DNA from: JAJTHJ01 sp046316025
Lineage (GTDB): Bacteria; Pseudomonadota; Gammaproteobacteria; Burkholderiales; Burkholderiaceae_F
Assembly: GCA_046316025.1 (NCBI GenBank)
Contig: JBKCXU010000068.1
Location: 1-64,000, forward strand
Length of the DNA stretch: 64,000 nt
Direction of reading: 5' to 3'
Below, one piece after another: positions 24,028 to 33,490 of the stretch. The notes under the pieces were generated by a model. That model saw only the letters and a list, made by a program, of their open reading frames with translations, was not told the origin of the DNA and searched no databases. Positions within the stretch are counted from its first letter, which is position 1; each line of letters starts with the position of its first letter. The position numbers and the translations under genes are program-made.

Positions 24028-26931
24028 CTACTGGCAGGCTTCGCAGTCGGCAAAGCCGGGGTCGCCGGGCTTGAGCATGCAGACCTTGCCCTCGGGCTCC
24101 GGCATCGCCGGCGCTGCGGACAGGCCGCCGCCGGTCGGCACGGCGTTCAACTGCCCGGTGCGCGTGGTGGTGGATTTTTCCGCGTGGGTGGCGCCGATCG
24201 TGCGCAGGTAGTAGGTCGTCTTCAGCCCCCGCAGCCAGGCCAACTTGTAGGTGTCGTCGAGCTTCTTGCCTGAGGCGCCGGCCATGTAGATGTTGAGCGA
24301 CTGCGCCTGGTCGATCCACTTCTGCCGACGCGCCGCGCACTCGATCAGCCAGCGCGGCTCGACTTCGAAGGCGGTCGCGTACAACTCGCGTAACTCAGCC
24401 GGCACGCGGTCGATCTTGGCGAGGCTGCCATCGAAGTACTTCAGATCCGAAACCATCACCTCGTCCCACAGGCCGAGCTTTTTCAGGTCGCGCACCAGCG
24501 ACTCGTTGGCGACCGTGAATTCGCCCGAGAGATTCGACTTCACGAACAGGTTCTGAAAGGTCGGCTCGATGCAGGCATCGACACCGACGATGTTGGAGAT
24601 CGTCGCCGTCGGCGCGATCGCCACGCAGTTCGAGTTGCGCATCCCGTGCTGGCCGATGCGCGCGCGCAGCGCGTCCCAGTCCATCGTCGCCGAGGTATCG
24701 ACCTCGACGTAGCCGCCGCGCTCCTGCGCCAGGAGCTTTAACGAGTCCTGCGGCAGGATGCCGCGGTCCCACAGCGAGCCGGCAAACGACGAATAGCGGC
24801 CGCGCTCGGCGGCGAGCTCGGTCGAGGCCCAGTAGGCGTAGTAGCAAACCGCTTCCATGCTGCGGTCGGCGAACTCCACCGCCGCCTCCGACGCATACGG
24901 CGTGCGGCGGCGGTGCAGGCAGTCCTGGAAGCCCATGATGCCCAGCCCCACCGGCCGGTGGCGCACGTTGGAGTTGCGCGCTTTGGGCACCGCGTAGTAG
25001 TTGATGTCGATCACGTTGTCGAGCATCCGCATCGCGGTGGAAACCGTGCGCTTGAGCTTGCCGTGGTCGAACTCGCCCTCGGCGGTCAGGTGCGCCGGCA
25101 GGTTGACCGAGCCGAGGTTGCAGACCGCGATCTCGGTCGGACCGGTGTTGAGCGTGATCTCGGTGCACAGGTTGGAGCTGTGGATCGTGCCTACGTGCTG
25201 CTGCGGCGAGCGCAGGTTGCAGGCGTCCTTGAAGGTGATCCACGGATGCCCGGTCTCGAACAGCATCGACAGCATCTTGCGCCACAACTGCACTGCGGGC
25301 AGTTTCTTGAAGAGCTTCAACTCGCCGCGCGCGGCGCGTTCTTCGTAGCGCGTGTACGCCTCCTCGAACGCGCGGCCGGTCGCATCGTGCAGGTCGGGGC
25401 AGTCGGAGGGGGAGAAAAGCGTCCATTGCCCTTTGCTCACATCCTGCGGATGCTCGGCGCCCTCCATCACCCGCTTCATGAACAGATCCGGAATCCAGTT
25501 CGCGGTGTTCATGTCGTGCGTGCGGCGGCGGTCGTCGCCGGTGTTCTTGCGCAGTTCCAGGAACTCCTCGATGTCGAGGTGCCAGGTTTCCAGATAGCAG
25601 CACACCGCGCCTTTGCGCTTGCCGCCCTGGTTGACCGCGACCGCGGTGTCGTTGACCACCTTGAGGAAAGGCACCACGCCCTGGCTCTTGCCGTTGGTGC
25701 CCTTGATGTGGCTGCCCAGCGCGCGCACCGGCGTCCAGTCGTTGCCCAGCCCACCGGCGTACTTGGCGAGCAGCGCGTTCTCCTTGATCGCCTCGTAGAT
25801 GCCGTCCAGATCGTCGCTGACGGTGGACAGGTAACAGGACGACAACTGCGAATGCCGCGTGCCGCTGTTGAAAAGCGTGGGTGTGGAACTCATGAAGTCG
25901 AAGCTCGACAGCAGTTCGTAGAACTCGATCGCGCGGCCTTCGCGGTCGATCTCGTTTAACGCCAGCCCCATCGCCACCCGCATGAAGAAGGTCTGCGGCA
26001 GCTCGAAGCGCCGCCCGTCGTGATGCAGGAAGTAGCGGTCCACCAGCGTTTGCAGGCCGAGGTAGTCGAAATTCATGTCGCGCTCGGGTTTCAATGCCTG
26101 CGCCATACGCTTCAGGTCGAAGAGCGCCAGCTTCTCGTCGAGCAACTCGGCCTCGATCCCGTACTTGATGAAGCGCGGAAACACCTCGGCATACCGCTCG
26201 GCCATCTGTGCCTGGGTGACCTCTTCGCCCAGCACTTCGCGCCGTACCGTGTGCAGCAGCAGGCGGGCGGTGACGTAGGTGTAGGCGGGATCTTTCTCGA
26301 TCAGCGCGCGGGCGGCGAGGATCGCCGACTTGTAGACCTCGTCCAGCGGCACGCCGTCGTAGAGGTTCTTGGTGGTTTCAGTGAGGATCGCACCGGCGTC
26401 GGTGTGCTGCTCCAGCCCGGCGCAGGCCGAGCGGATCAGCGCCTCGATGTGTGCCATGTCGAGCGGCACGCGTGCGCCGTTGTCCAGCATCGACAGCATC
26501 GGCGCGGCCGGCGCCTGTTCGCGCGCCTTGGCGGCGCGCTCCTGCGCGCGGCGCTCGCGGTACAGAACGTAGGCGCGCGCCACGTCGTGCGCGCCGTCGC
26601 GCATCAGGGCGAGCTCGACCTGATCCTGCACCTCCTCGATGTGGAAGGTGCCGCCCGCCGGTTGCCGGCTCAGCAGCGCGGCGACCACGCTGGCGGTGAG
26701 CTTCTCCACTTGTTCGCGAATCGCCGCCGAAGCCGCGCCCTGGCCGCCGCGCACGGCGATGAAGGCCTTGGTCAGCGCCACCGCGATCTTGCCGGGCTCG
26801 AAGGCGACCACCGCGCCGTTGCGGCGGATCAGCTTGGTGTCGGCAGTGGCGGCAACGGTCGCCGCGCGGGCGGTGCCGCCGGCCAGAGAGGGGACCGCCG
26901 GGGTCGCGCTGGCGGTGGGGGCAATCTGCAT
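24028..26931 (-). CDS. nrdA: class Ia ribonucleotide reductase alpha subunit
   Basis: The 967-residue catalytic subunit reduces ribonucleoside diphosphates. It has an intact ATP-cone near the N terminus (KLIRRNGAVVAFEPGKIAVAL) and a second, more degenerate cone (NGARVPLDMAHIEALI), the long architecture known from Pseudomonas. The active-site motif SSNLCTEI carries the N-C-E residues, and the C-terminal redox pair is CEAC in the last five residues. The ATG at 26931 has an AGGAG box. NrdR boxes lie 118-165 bases upstream. Confidence 0.96.
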   Translation of the reverse strand: MQIAPTASATPAVPSLAGGTARAATVAATADTKLIRRNGAVVAFEPGKIAVALTKAFIAVRGGQGAASAAIREQVEKLTASVVAALLSRQPAGGTFHIEEVQDQVELALMRDGAHDVARAYVLYRERRAQERAAKAREQAPAAPMLSMLDNGARVPLDMAHIEALIRSACAGLEQHTDAGAILTETTKNLYDGVPLDEVYKSAILAARALIEKDPAYTYVTARLLLHTVRREVLGEEVTQAQMAERYAEVFPRFIKYGIEAELLDEKLALFDLKRMAQALKPERDMNFDYLGLQTLVDRYFLHHDGRRFELPQTFFMRVAMGLALNEIDREGRAIEFYELLSSFDFMSSTPTLFNSGTRHSQLSSCYLSTVSDDLDGIYEAIKENALLAKYAGGLGNDWTPVRALGSHIKGTNGKSQGVVPFLKVVNDTAVAVNQGGKRKGAVCCYLETWHLDIEEFLELRKNTGDDRRRTHDMNTANWIPDLFMKRVMEGAEHPQDVSKGQWTLFSPSDCPDLHDATGRAFEEAYTRYEERAARGELKLFKKLPAVQLWRKMLSMLFETGHPWITFKDACNLRSPQQHVGTIHSSNLCTEITLNTGPTEIAVCNLGSVNLPAHLTAEGEFDHGKLKRTVSTAMRMLDNVIDINYYAVPKARNSNVRHRPVGLGIMGFQDCLHRRRTPYASEAAVEFADRSMEAVCYYAYWASTELAAERGRYSSFAGSLWDRGILPQDSLKLLAQERGGYVEVDTSATMDWDALRARIGQHGMRNSNCVAIAPTATISNIVGVDACIEPTFQNLFVKSNLSGEFTVANESLVRDLKKLGLWDEVMVSDLKYFDGSLAKIDRVPAELRELYATAFEVEPRWLIECAARRQKWIDQAQSLNIYMAGASGKKLDDTYKLAWLRGLKTTYYLRTIGATHAEKSTTTRTGQLNAVPTGGGLSAAPAMPEPEGKVCMLKPGDPGFADCEACQ

Positions 26932-27048
26932 GTGGGTCGTCTCCTGTGGTGTGTGGGTGCCGCCTACGCGGGCGACACCCCAAGCGCTTGTTGTGCGGCC
27001 TGCGGCGTCGTCCGAGGCGCCCCGCAGTGGGCGGCGCGTACGTCGCGA

Positions 27049-27095
27049 CCACAATATGTGGGGTCGCTCACGCTTTCGTGCACAAAGTATTGGGG
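27049..27095 (-). promoter_or_regulatory. tandem NrdR boxes upstream of nrdAB
   Basis: CCACAATATGTGGGGT (27049-27064) and GCACAAAGTATTGGGG (27080-27095) both fit the NrdR palindrome ACACWATATWTWGTGT imperfectly. They start 31 bp apart, three helical turns, which is the spacing of known NrdR box pairs. They precede nrdA on its own strand, so NrdR repression by deoxynucleotide levels is likely. The nrdR gene is not in this window. Confidence 0.75.
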
Positions 27096-27228
27096 GCGCA
27101 GACTAGCCGAGTTCGGCGTGGAACTCAACTGCCGGCGATGGCGCGTTGCGCCGCCGGCGCCGGGCGCGGGCGGGGCGCGTCGCGAGCGCGACGCGGCCGC
27201 AACGGGCAGCGGAGTCGCCCCGACGCGC

Positions 27229-27837
27229 TCAGCCGCAGGCGGCGGCCGGCAGCCAGATTGCCGGCAGGCGCGCGGCGCGTGCGTAGCGCCGCCAGTCGAA
27301 GTGCGGCCCGGGGTCGGTTTTGCGGCCGGGCGCCACGTCGCTGTGGCCGCGCACCGCCGCCAGCGGCAGCGCGGCGCGCAGCGCGCGCGTCAGGCGGGCC
27401 AGCGCCGTGTACTGGGCGTCGGCAAAAGGAGCGAAGTCGCTGCCTTCGATCTCCACGCCGACCGAGAAGTCGTTGCAGCCGGCGCGGCCGGCGAAGCGCG
27501 AGGCGCCGGCATGCCAGGCGCGGTTGTGCACGGAGACGAATTGCACGATCTCGCCATCGCGCCGCAGCAGAAAGTGCGCCGACACGCGCAACCCGCGCAG
27601 CGCGGCGAAGAAGGGATCGTCACCGTCGGCGAGCGTGCCGGCAAACAGCCGCTCGATTGCGTCGCCGCCGAAGACGCCCGGGGGCAGGCTGATGTTGTGA
27701 ATCAGCAGCAGATCGATCGCCGTTCCCGGCGGCCGTGCGTCGCAGTGCGGCGACGGCACGCGGCGCGCGCTGGCAAGCCAGCCGTCGGCGCACAACGTCA
27801 ACACTTGGTGTGCCGTGTTACGGGCGGCACGGCTCAC
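27229..27837 (-). CDS. ampD: 1,6-anhydro-N-acetylmuramyl-L-alanine amidase
   Basis: The 202-residue cytosolic zinc amidase recycles muropeptides. Zinc ligands appear as LIHNIS near residue 47, and the His and Asp of RGHSDVAPGRKTDPGPHF near 165-180. It starts with GTG overlapping the pilR stop as GTGA, so it is translated behind pilR. Confidence 0.92.
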   Translation of the reverse strand: MSRAARNTAHQVLTLCADGWLASARRVPSPHCDARPPGTAIDLLLIHNISLPPGVFGGDAIERLFAGTLADGDDPFFAALRGLRVSAHFLLRRDGEIVQFVSVHNRAWHAGASRFAGRAGCNDFSVGVEIEGSDFAPFADAQYTALARLTRALRAALPLAAVRGHSDVAPGRKTDPGPHFDWRRYARAARLPAIWLPAAACG

Positions 27838-29267
27838 TTCATGCCCAGGCGCTGGAGCCGGTAGCGCAACTGGCGGAAGGTCATCCCGAGCAATGCCGCA
27901 GCGGCGGTGCGGTTCTGCCCGGTCTTGGCCAGCGCCGCGCGCAGGGCCTCGCGCTCGACGTGATCGAGATAGGCCGAGAGCGGATTGGGCACGCCGTCAG
28001 TGAGGCTGAAGGCCGCTTCGCCCGGTGCGACCGCTGCCGGCGCGCCGTCGACCGCACCCTCCCAGTCCTCGACGGGCAGCATCAGATCGGTCACCTGCAA
28101 CTCCAGCCCACTGGCCAGCGCCACCGCGCGTTCGAGGATGTTCTCCAACTCGCGCACGTTGCCCGGGAAGGGATAACGCTCCAGCGCATGCAGCGCCGCC
28201 GGCGACAGGCGTGCGGGATCGACGCCGGCTTCGCGCGCCAGCCGCTGCAATACGCCCTCGGTGATGAGGGCGATGTCTTCGGCACGCTCGCGCAGCGGGG
28301 GGGCGCGCAACTCAATCACGTTGAGCCGGTAAAACAGGTCCTGGCGGAAGCGTCCTTCGGCCACCAGCCTGGGCAGATCGCGGTTGGTGGCGCTCAGCAG
28401 CCGCACGTCGGTCGGTTCTTCGGCGGTGGCGCCGACCCGGCGCACCCGCCGCTCCTGAATGGCGCGCAGCAGCTTGACCTGCATCGGCAGCGGTAACTCG
28501 GCCACCTCGTCAAGAAAGAGCGTGCCGCCGGCGGCGGCCTGGAAGAAACCCTCGCGATCGCGTTCGGCCCCGGTGAAGGCGCCGCGGCGATAGCCGAAGA
28601 ACTCTGCCTCCATCAGCGTATCGGGGATGGCGCCGCAGTTGACGGCCACGAACGGCTGCCCGGATCGGGCCGAGCAGTGGTGGATCGCGCGGGCGACGAG
28701 TTCCTTGCCGCTGCCGGACTCGCCGCCGATGGCCACCGGCGCCATGCTGTGCGCCAGCCGCTGCACGCGCGCCCGCAACTGCTGCATCGCCGGGCTGGTG
28801 CCGAGCAGCCGCGCCAGACCCGCGCCAGGAGCGACCGGTGCGGCGGCGGCGGTGCCGGTGCCGCGCAGGGCCGCGCGCACCAGCACCCGCAGCTGATTGA
28901 GGGCGAGCGGGTTGGTCAGGGAGTCGAAGGCGCCCCCCTTGAGCGCGGCCACCGCATTCTCGGCGCTGCCGAAGGCGGTGACCACGGCCACCGGCGGGCC
29001 ATCGCCGTTGGCCAGTTCGCGCACCAGATCCAGCCCGCTGCCGTCGGGCAGGCGCATGTCGGTCAGGCACAAGCCGTAGTGCTGGCTGCGCAGCAGGGCG
29101 CGCGCCTGTGCCAGCGACTCGGCGGTGTCGACATCCAGGCCCATGTGCGTGAGGGTCAGGGCCAGCAACTCGCGCAGGTCGGCTTCGTCGTCCACGCACA
29201 GCACGCGCGGCGCGCGGGGCGGCGTGTTCGGGCCATCGCCGCGGCGCAGGGCAGGGGAGTCGTTCAT
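27834..29267 (-). CDS. pilR: NtrC-family response regulator, PilR type
   Basis: The 477-residue sigma-54 activator controls type IV pilin genes in relatives. The receiver domain has the acidic pair D26/D27, phospho-site D70 and switch T97. The position of the invariant Lys holds N119 (SLTNPLAL), an unusual loss. The AAA+ domain has Walker A GGESGSGKE (181-189), GAFTGA (229-234) and Walker B FLDEV (D253-E254). A Fis-type helix-turn-helix ends the protein (NRTAAAALLGMTFRQLRYRL). It overlaps pilS by ATGA. Confidence 0.9.
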   Translation of the reverse strand: MNDSPALRRGDGPNTPPRAPRVLCVDDEADLRELLALTLTHMGLDVDTAESLAQARALLRSQHYGLCLTDMRLPDGSGLDLVRELANGDGPPVAVVTAFGSAENAVAALKGGAFDSLTNPLALNQLRVLVRAALRGTGTAAAAPVAPGAGLARLLGTSPAMQQLRARVQRLAHSMAPVAIGGESGSGKELVARAIHHCSARSGQPFVAVNCGAIPDTLMEAEFFGYRRGAFTGAERDREGFFQAAAGGTLFLDEVAELPLPMQVKLLRAIQERRVRRVGATAEEPTDVRLLSATNRDLPRLVAEGRFRQDLFYRLNVIELRAPPLRERAEDIALITEGVLQRLAREAGVDPARLSPAALHALERYPFPGNVRELENILERAVALASGLELQVTDLMLPVEDWEGAVDGAPAAVAPGEAAFSLTDGVPNPLSAYLDHVEREALRAALAKTGQNRTAAAALLGMTFRQLRYRLQRLGMK

Positions 29268-30970
29268 CGGAACGGAATGGTATCGAGAAAGCCCAGTTCC
29301 TCTGCCGCCGCGTCGGTGCCGTCGGCGGCGAAGCGCAGCAGGAAGCCGGCGCGCGTGCGGCCATCGGAGGCGCGCCGCTCGGCGTAGGCGAGCTCGGCCC
29401 GGTTGGCCAGACAGAACTCGCGCGCGATGTACAGGCCGAGACCCGTGCCCTGCGGGTCGGTCGTGAAGAACGGCTCGAACAGCGCACCACGCGTCTCGGC
29501 GGCCACCCCGGGGCCGTCGTCGAACAACCACAGCCGCGCGTGCGCCGGGTCGTCGCGGCGGCGCTCGCCGACGAGTTCGACGGCGCCGTCGCGGGTGCTC
29601 GCGTAGCGCAGGGCGTTGTCGAGTAAATTGAACAGCACCTGGCGCAGATGCGACGGCTCGAAGCGCACCACCAGTGCCGGTTGCACGCGCACTCGGATGC
29701 GCTGCGGCGGCACCTGCCGGTCGCGGGTGAACTCGGCCAGCCAGTGCCGCAGGAATTCGTCCAAGTCGATGGTCTCCGCCAACGGCGCCTCGCGCCGCGC
29801 CACCCGCAGCACGTCGTCCACCAGCCGATCGAGGCGGGCGATGTTCTCGCGCACGATGGCGGTGAGCCGCTGCACCGTCGGCTCGCGCGCCTGCTCGGCC
29901 AGCAACTGGTTGGCGTGGCTGATCGCCGCGAGCGGGTTGCGGATTTCGTGCGTGATCGATGCGGTCAGCCGTCCCATGGACGCGAGCTTCAGCTCCTGCG
30001 CGTGCTGCTCGACGGCGCGCAGGTCTTCGAGGAAGATCACGTGGCCGCGCATCGAGTCCGACGGTGGGCGGGCGAAGTGCACCCGCAGCGGTACGCCGTT
30101 GCTGCCGGCACCCACCACCGGTGCCAGCACCGTGTCGCTCCAACTGCCGGGGCTCGTCGTCGCCGCTCGCCAATGATCGAAGGCGCGGATCAGCGGCGCC
30201 AGGTCCCGCGCCTCGCGCAGGCGCAGACCGAGCAGCGGCTCCTCCTCCGCCAGGCCGAGCAGCGGGCGCACGGCGCGGTTGGCGGCGCGGACGCTGGTGT
30301 CGTCGTCGACGACGAGCACGCCTTGCGCCATCTGCGCGATGACCAGGCGGTTGATTTCCAGCTGGCTTTCCAACTCCTGCCCGCGCGACTGCGCCAGCCG
30401 TTCGTTAGCCTGGATGCGCACGGCCAGCAGGCGCAGCAGGGCCGTCAGGCCGAACAGCGCCGCGCCGTACAGGCCCGCCTGAAACACCTGCGACTCGGCC
30501 CCGGAGGTCTGCCACAGGCGCAGCACGGCATCGACCAGCACGGCGATCGTCGCCAGCGCGCAAACGAACAGTGCGCCGGTCGTGCTCGCCAGCAAGGCGG
30601 CGGTAGCCAGCGGCAACAGGTAGGCGACCGCCAAGCCGCTGTTGACTCCGCCGGCGACCGTCACGATGGCGGCGATCATCAGCAGGTCGACCGCCAACTG
30701 CGCCACCAGCTGCCCGCGGAAGTGCCGGTGCCAGTACAGCGCGGTGCCGGCCAGCGCCGCCGCGAGGGCGAAGTAGGCAAGGGCAAGACTCGGCAACGAG
30801 AGCGCTGGAAGCAACGCTGTGAGCGGCGGCGCGGCGGCCATGCCGGCAGCCAGGCCGCCCAGCAGCAGCGCGCCGACGAGGAGCACGCGGGCCAGGCTGA
30901 GTAGTTCGAGCGTCCGCCACGGCGACTCGGCCGGCGGCGACGGCGCCGCGGAAGCGAGCAGCGCGGCCAC
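29264..30970 (-). CDS. pilS: sensor histidine kinase, PilS type
   Basis: The 568-residue membrane kinase has about six N-terminal helices (residues 20-190), a PAS-like domain (LVIAQMAQGVLVVDDD onward), a HisKA domain with H341 in SITHEIRNPLAA, and an ATPase domain with NLLDNALRYA, FDDGPGV and GTGLGLYI. This is the PilS layout, and pilR follows directly. The start is GTG. The PP0621-family gene ends 10 bases upstream. Confidence 0.9.
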   Translation of the reverse strand: MAALLASAAPSPPAESPWRTLELLSLARVLLVGALLLGGLAAGMAAAPPLTALLPALSLPSLALAYFALAAALAGTALYWHRHFRGQLVAQLAVDLLMIAAIVTVAGGVNSGLAVAYLLPLATAALLASTTGALFVCALATIAVLVDAVLRLWQTSGAESQVFQAGLYGAALFGLTALLRLLAVRIQANERLAQSRGQELESQLEINRLVIAQMAQGVLVVDDDTSVRAANRAVRPLLGLAEEEPLLGLRLREARDLAPLIRAFDHWRAATTSPGSWSDTVLAPVVGAGSNGVPLRVHFARPPSDSMRGHVIFLEDLRAVEQHAQELKLASMGRLTASITHEIRNPLAAISHANQLLAEQAREPTVQRLTAIVRENIARLDRLVDDVLRVARREAPLAETIDLDEFLRHWLAEFTRDRQVPPQRIRVRVQPALVVRFEPSHLRQVLFNLLDNALRYASTRDGAVELVGERRRDDPAHARLWLFDDGPGVAAETRGALFEPFFTTDPQGTGLGLYIAREFCLANRAELAYAERRASDGRTRAGFLLRFAADGTDAAAEELGFLDTIPFR

Positions 30971-30980
30971 GATCCGGGCC

Positions 30981-31220
30981 TCAACCGCCGCTGTGCGCCT
31001 GTCGGCGATGCTCTTCGCAGCAGTAGCTGTGCTCGCCGTCGGCGACCGCTTCCGAGCGCGGGACGTTCAGCCCGCAGACGCGGCAGGCGACCATCGACTC
31101 GCCGGCGACCGCGGCCCTGCGCTCGGTCGTCATGCGCGCACGCCGCTGCGCCCGCTGCCAGCCGCGCCACAGCGCATAGGCGGCCAGCGCCAACACCACC
31201 CAGAACAGAATGCGGCCCAT
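30981..31220 (-). CDS. PP0621-family small membrane protein
   Basis: The 79-residue protein has one N-terminal helix (ILFWVVLALAAYALWRGW), then a basic linker, then a small metal-binding-like module CRVCGLNVPRSEAV...YCCEEHR. Relatives sit between ccsA-like genes and pilS in many betaproteobacteria. The function is unknown. Its start overlaps the ccsA-like stop by one base (TGATG). Confidence 0.8.
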   Translation of the reverse strand: MGRILFWVVLALAAYALWRGWQRAQRRARMTTERRAAVAGESMVACRVCGLNVPRSEAVADGEHSYCCEEHRRQAHSGG

Positions 31221-32050
31221 CACAGTCTTTGCAGGATCACTTCGAGCACGAAGCGGCTGCCCACGTAGGCGAGCAGCAGCATGACGAAGCCGGCCAGCGT
31301 CCAGCGCAGCGCGACCCGTCCGCGCCAGCCGAAAAAGTGGCGCCCGACGAGCAGCCCGCCGAAGACCAGCCAGGCGGCGATCGACCAGACCGTCTTGTGC
31401 TCGAAGCGCAGCGCGCGGCCGAACAGGTACTCGGAGAACACCACCCCCGAAAGCACCGTCGCGGTCAGCAGCAGAAAGCCGATGCCGATCAACTGGAACA
31501 GCAGCTTTTCCATCGCCAGCAGCGGCGGCACGTGGCGGAACAGGCGTGAGCCGCCGCCGTCGCGGGTGGCGGCGTGCAGTTGCCGGTCCAGCGCGGCCAT
31601 CAACAGCGCATGCAGCGCGGCGATGGTGAGCAGGCTGTAGGACAGCAGCGCCACCAGCAGATGCACGCGCAGCGCGAGCTTGCCGCTGGCCACCGCCACC
31701 ACGCTGCCGGGAAACAGCGCCGGCAGCAGCGCCGAGACCGCGGCCAGCGGCAGCACGAGCGGGTAAAGCCCGCGCAGCGAGATGAAGAAGCCTTCGGCCC
31801 AGACGATTGCCACCGTCAGCCAGAAAGTGGCCGACAGGGCGAGTGCGAAGCCGAAGCGGAACGGCTCGTCGCCGAACAAGGACCAGCCGAGCAGCGTCCC
31901 GTGCAGCGCAATGGCGAGCGGCACCGCCCAGGCCGGCGTGCGGGCAGTGGCGCCGCGCTCGCGGTCCAGATCGGTCCACACGCTGCGGGCGAGCCACAGG
32001 TAAAGCAGGGCGACGGCGACATGCGCCGCCACGTAGAATGCCTCGGACAT
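31220..32050 (-). CDS. CcsA/HemX-like inner-membrane protein (YpjD/CorE family)
   Basis: The 276-residue protein has eight hydrophobic segments. WAEGFFISLRGLYPL and LRVHLLVALLSYSLLTIAALHALLMA, with conserved His in the transmembrane regions (also FEHKTVWS), fit the cytochrome c assembly CcsA/HemX superfamily. It is divergent from ffh, with 45 bases between the starts, an arrangement common in proteobacteria. The role in heme handling is inferred from family. Confidence 0.85.
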   Translation of the reverse strand: MSEAFYVAAHVAVALLYLWLARSVWTDLDRERGATARTPAWAVPLAIALHGTLLGWSLFGDEPFRFGFALALSATFWLTVAIVWAEGFFISLRGLYPLVLPLAAVSALLPALFPGSVVAVASGKLALRVHLLVALLSYSLLTIAALHALLMAALDRQLHAATRDGGGSRLFRHVPPLLAMEKLLFQLIGIGFLLLTATVLSGVVFSEYLFGRALRFEHKTVWSIAAWLVFGGLLVGRHFFGWRGRVALRWTLAGFVMLLLAYVGSRFVLEVILQRL

Positions 32051-32095
32051 GCCCGTCTATATAGCACGCAGCCTGCTGCGCTGCGGCCTGCTGCC

Positions 32096-33487
32096 ATGCT
32101 CGATACCCTGACCGAAAAACTCGCCCGCGTCGTCAAGACGATGCGCGGCCAGGCGCGCCTGACCGAGGCCAACACGCAGGACATGCTGCGCGAGGTGCGG
32201 CTGGCGCTGCTGGAGGCCGACGTCGCGCTGCCGGTGGTGCGCGCCTTCATCGCCCGCGTGCGCGAGCAGGCGCTGGGCGAGGATGTCGCCGGCAGCCTGA
32301 CGCCGGGCCAGGCCCTGGTCGGCGTCGTGCACCGTGAACTCACGCGCCTGCTGGGCGGCGATCTGGAGCCGCGCGAGCGCGAGCTGAACCTCGCCACGCA
32401 ACCGCCGGCGGTGATCCTGTTGGCGGGCCTGCAAGGCGCGGGCAAGACCACCAGCGCAGCCAAGCTTGCCAAGTGGCTTACCGATGCGCGCCGCAAGAAG
32501 GTGTTGACGGTCTCCACTGACGTTTATCGGCCGGCGGCGATCGAGCAGTTGAAGGCCGTGACGGCGCAGGCCGGCGCGGAGTTTTTCCCGAGCAGCGGTG
32601 CGCAGAAGCCGGCCGACATCGCCGCCGCCGCGCTCGACCACGCGCGACGCCAGTTCTTCGACGTGCGGATCGTCGACACCGCCGGCCGGCTGGCGATCGA
32701 CGAGGCGATGATGACCGAGGTCGCCGCCCTGCACGCGCAACTGGCGCCGATCGAAACCCTGTTCGTGGTCGACGCGATGCTCGGCCAGGACGCGGTCAAC
32801 ACCGCGCGCGCTTTTGCCGAACGGCTGCCGCTGACCGGCGTCGTGCTGACCAAGCTCGACGGCGACGCGCGCGGCGGTGCGGCGCTGTCGGTGCGGCAGG
32901 TGACCGGGCGGCCGATCAAGTTTGCCGGCGTGGCCGAGAAGATCGGCGGGCTGGAGCCCTTCGACCCCGAGCGGATGGCCGGGCGCGTGCTCGGCATGGG
33001 CGACATCGTCGCGCTGGTCGAGGACGTGCAGAAGTCGGTCGACATGCAGGCGGCGGAGAAATTCGCCAAACGCATGCAGTCGGGCGAGCGCTTCGACCTT
33101 AACGACTTTCGCGAACAGGTCGGGCAGATGCGCAAGATGGGCGGCATGGCGAGCCTGCTCGACAAGCTGCCGGCGCAGCTGACCCAGGCCGCGGGCCAGG
33201 TGGACACCGCGCAGGCCGACAAACAGGTGCGGCGGATGGTCGGCATCATCGATGCGATGACGCCGCAGGAGCGCAGCAAGCCCGAACTGCTCAAGGCCTC
33301 GCGCAAGCGACGCATCGCCACGGGCGCCGGCGTGCCGGTGCAGGAAGTCAACCGCCTGCTCAATCAGTTCGAGCAGATGCAGGGTCTGATGAAGCAGATG
33401 AAAAAGGGCGGCATGGCGCGCATGGTGCGCTCGCTGGGCGCGCTCACCGGCAAGGGCCTGCCGGGCGGGGGCTTCCGCCCGCGCTGA
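32096..33487 (+). CDS. ffh: signal recognition particle GTPase Ffh
   Basis: The 463-residue protein has the NG GTPase domain (GLQGAGKTTSAAKLA, DTAGR, TKLDGDARGG) and the Met-rich M domain (about 300-463, MRKMGGMASLL, KQMKKGGMARM) that binds SRP RNA and signal sequences. The frame is open upstream to 31574, but that part lies opposite the ccsA-like gene; ATG 32096 (MLDTLTEKL) is the family start. A TATATA element lies at 32058-32063. Confidence 0.97.
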   Translation: MLDTLTEKLARVVKTMRGQARLTEANTQDMLREVRLALLEADVALPVVRAFIARVREQALGEDVAGSLTPGQALVGVVHRELTRLLGGDLEPRERELNLATQPPAVILLAGLQGAGKTTSAAKLAKWLTDARRKKVLTVSTDVYRPAAIEQLKAVTAQAGAEFFPSSGAQKPADIAAAALDHARRQFFDVRIVDTAGRLAIDEAMMTEVAALHAQLAPIETLFVVDAMLGQDAVNTARAFAERLPLTGVVLTKLDGDARGGAALSVRQVTGRPIKFAGVAEKIGGLEPFDPERMAGRVLGMGDIVALVEDVQKSVDMQAAEKFAKRMQSGERFDLNDFREQVGQMRKMGGMASLLDKLPAQLTQAAGQVDTAQADKQVRRMVGIIDAMTPQERSKPELLKASRKRRIATGAGVPVQEVNRLLNQFEQMQGLMKQMKKGGMARMVRSLGALTGKGLPGGGFRPR

Positions 33488-33490
33488 CGG

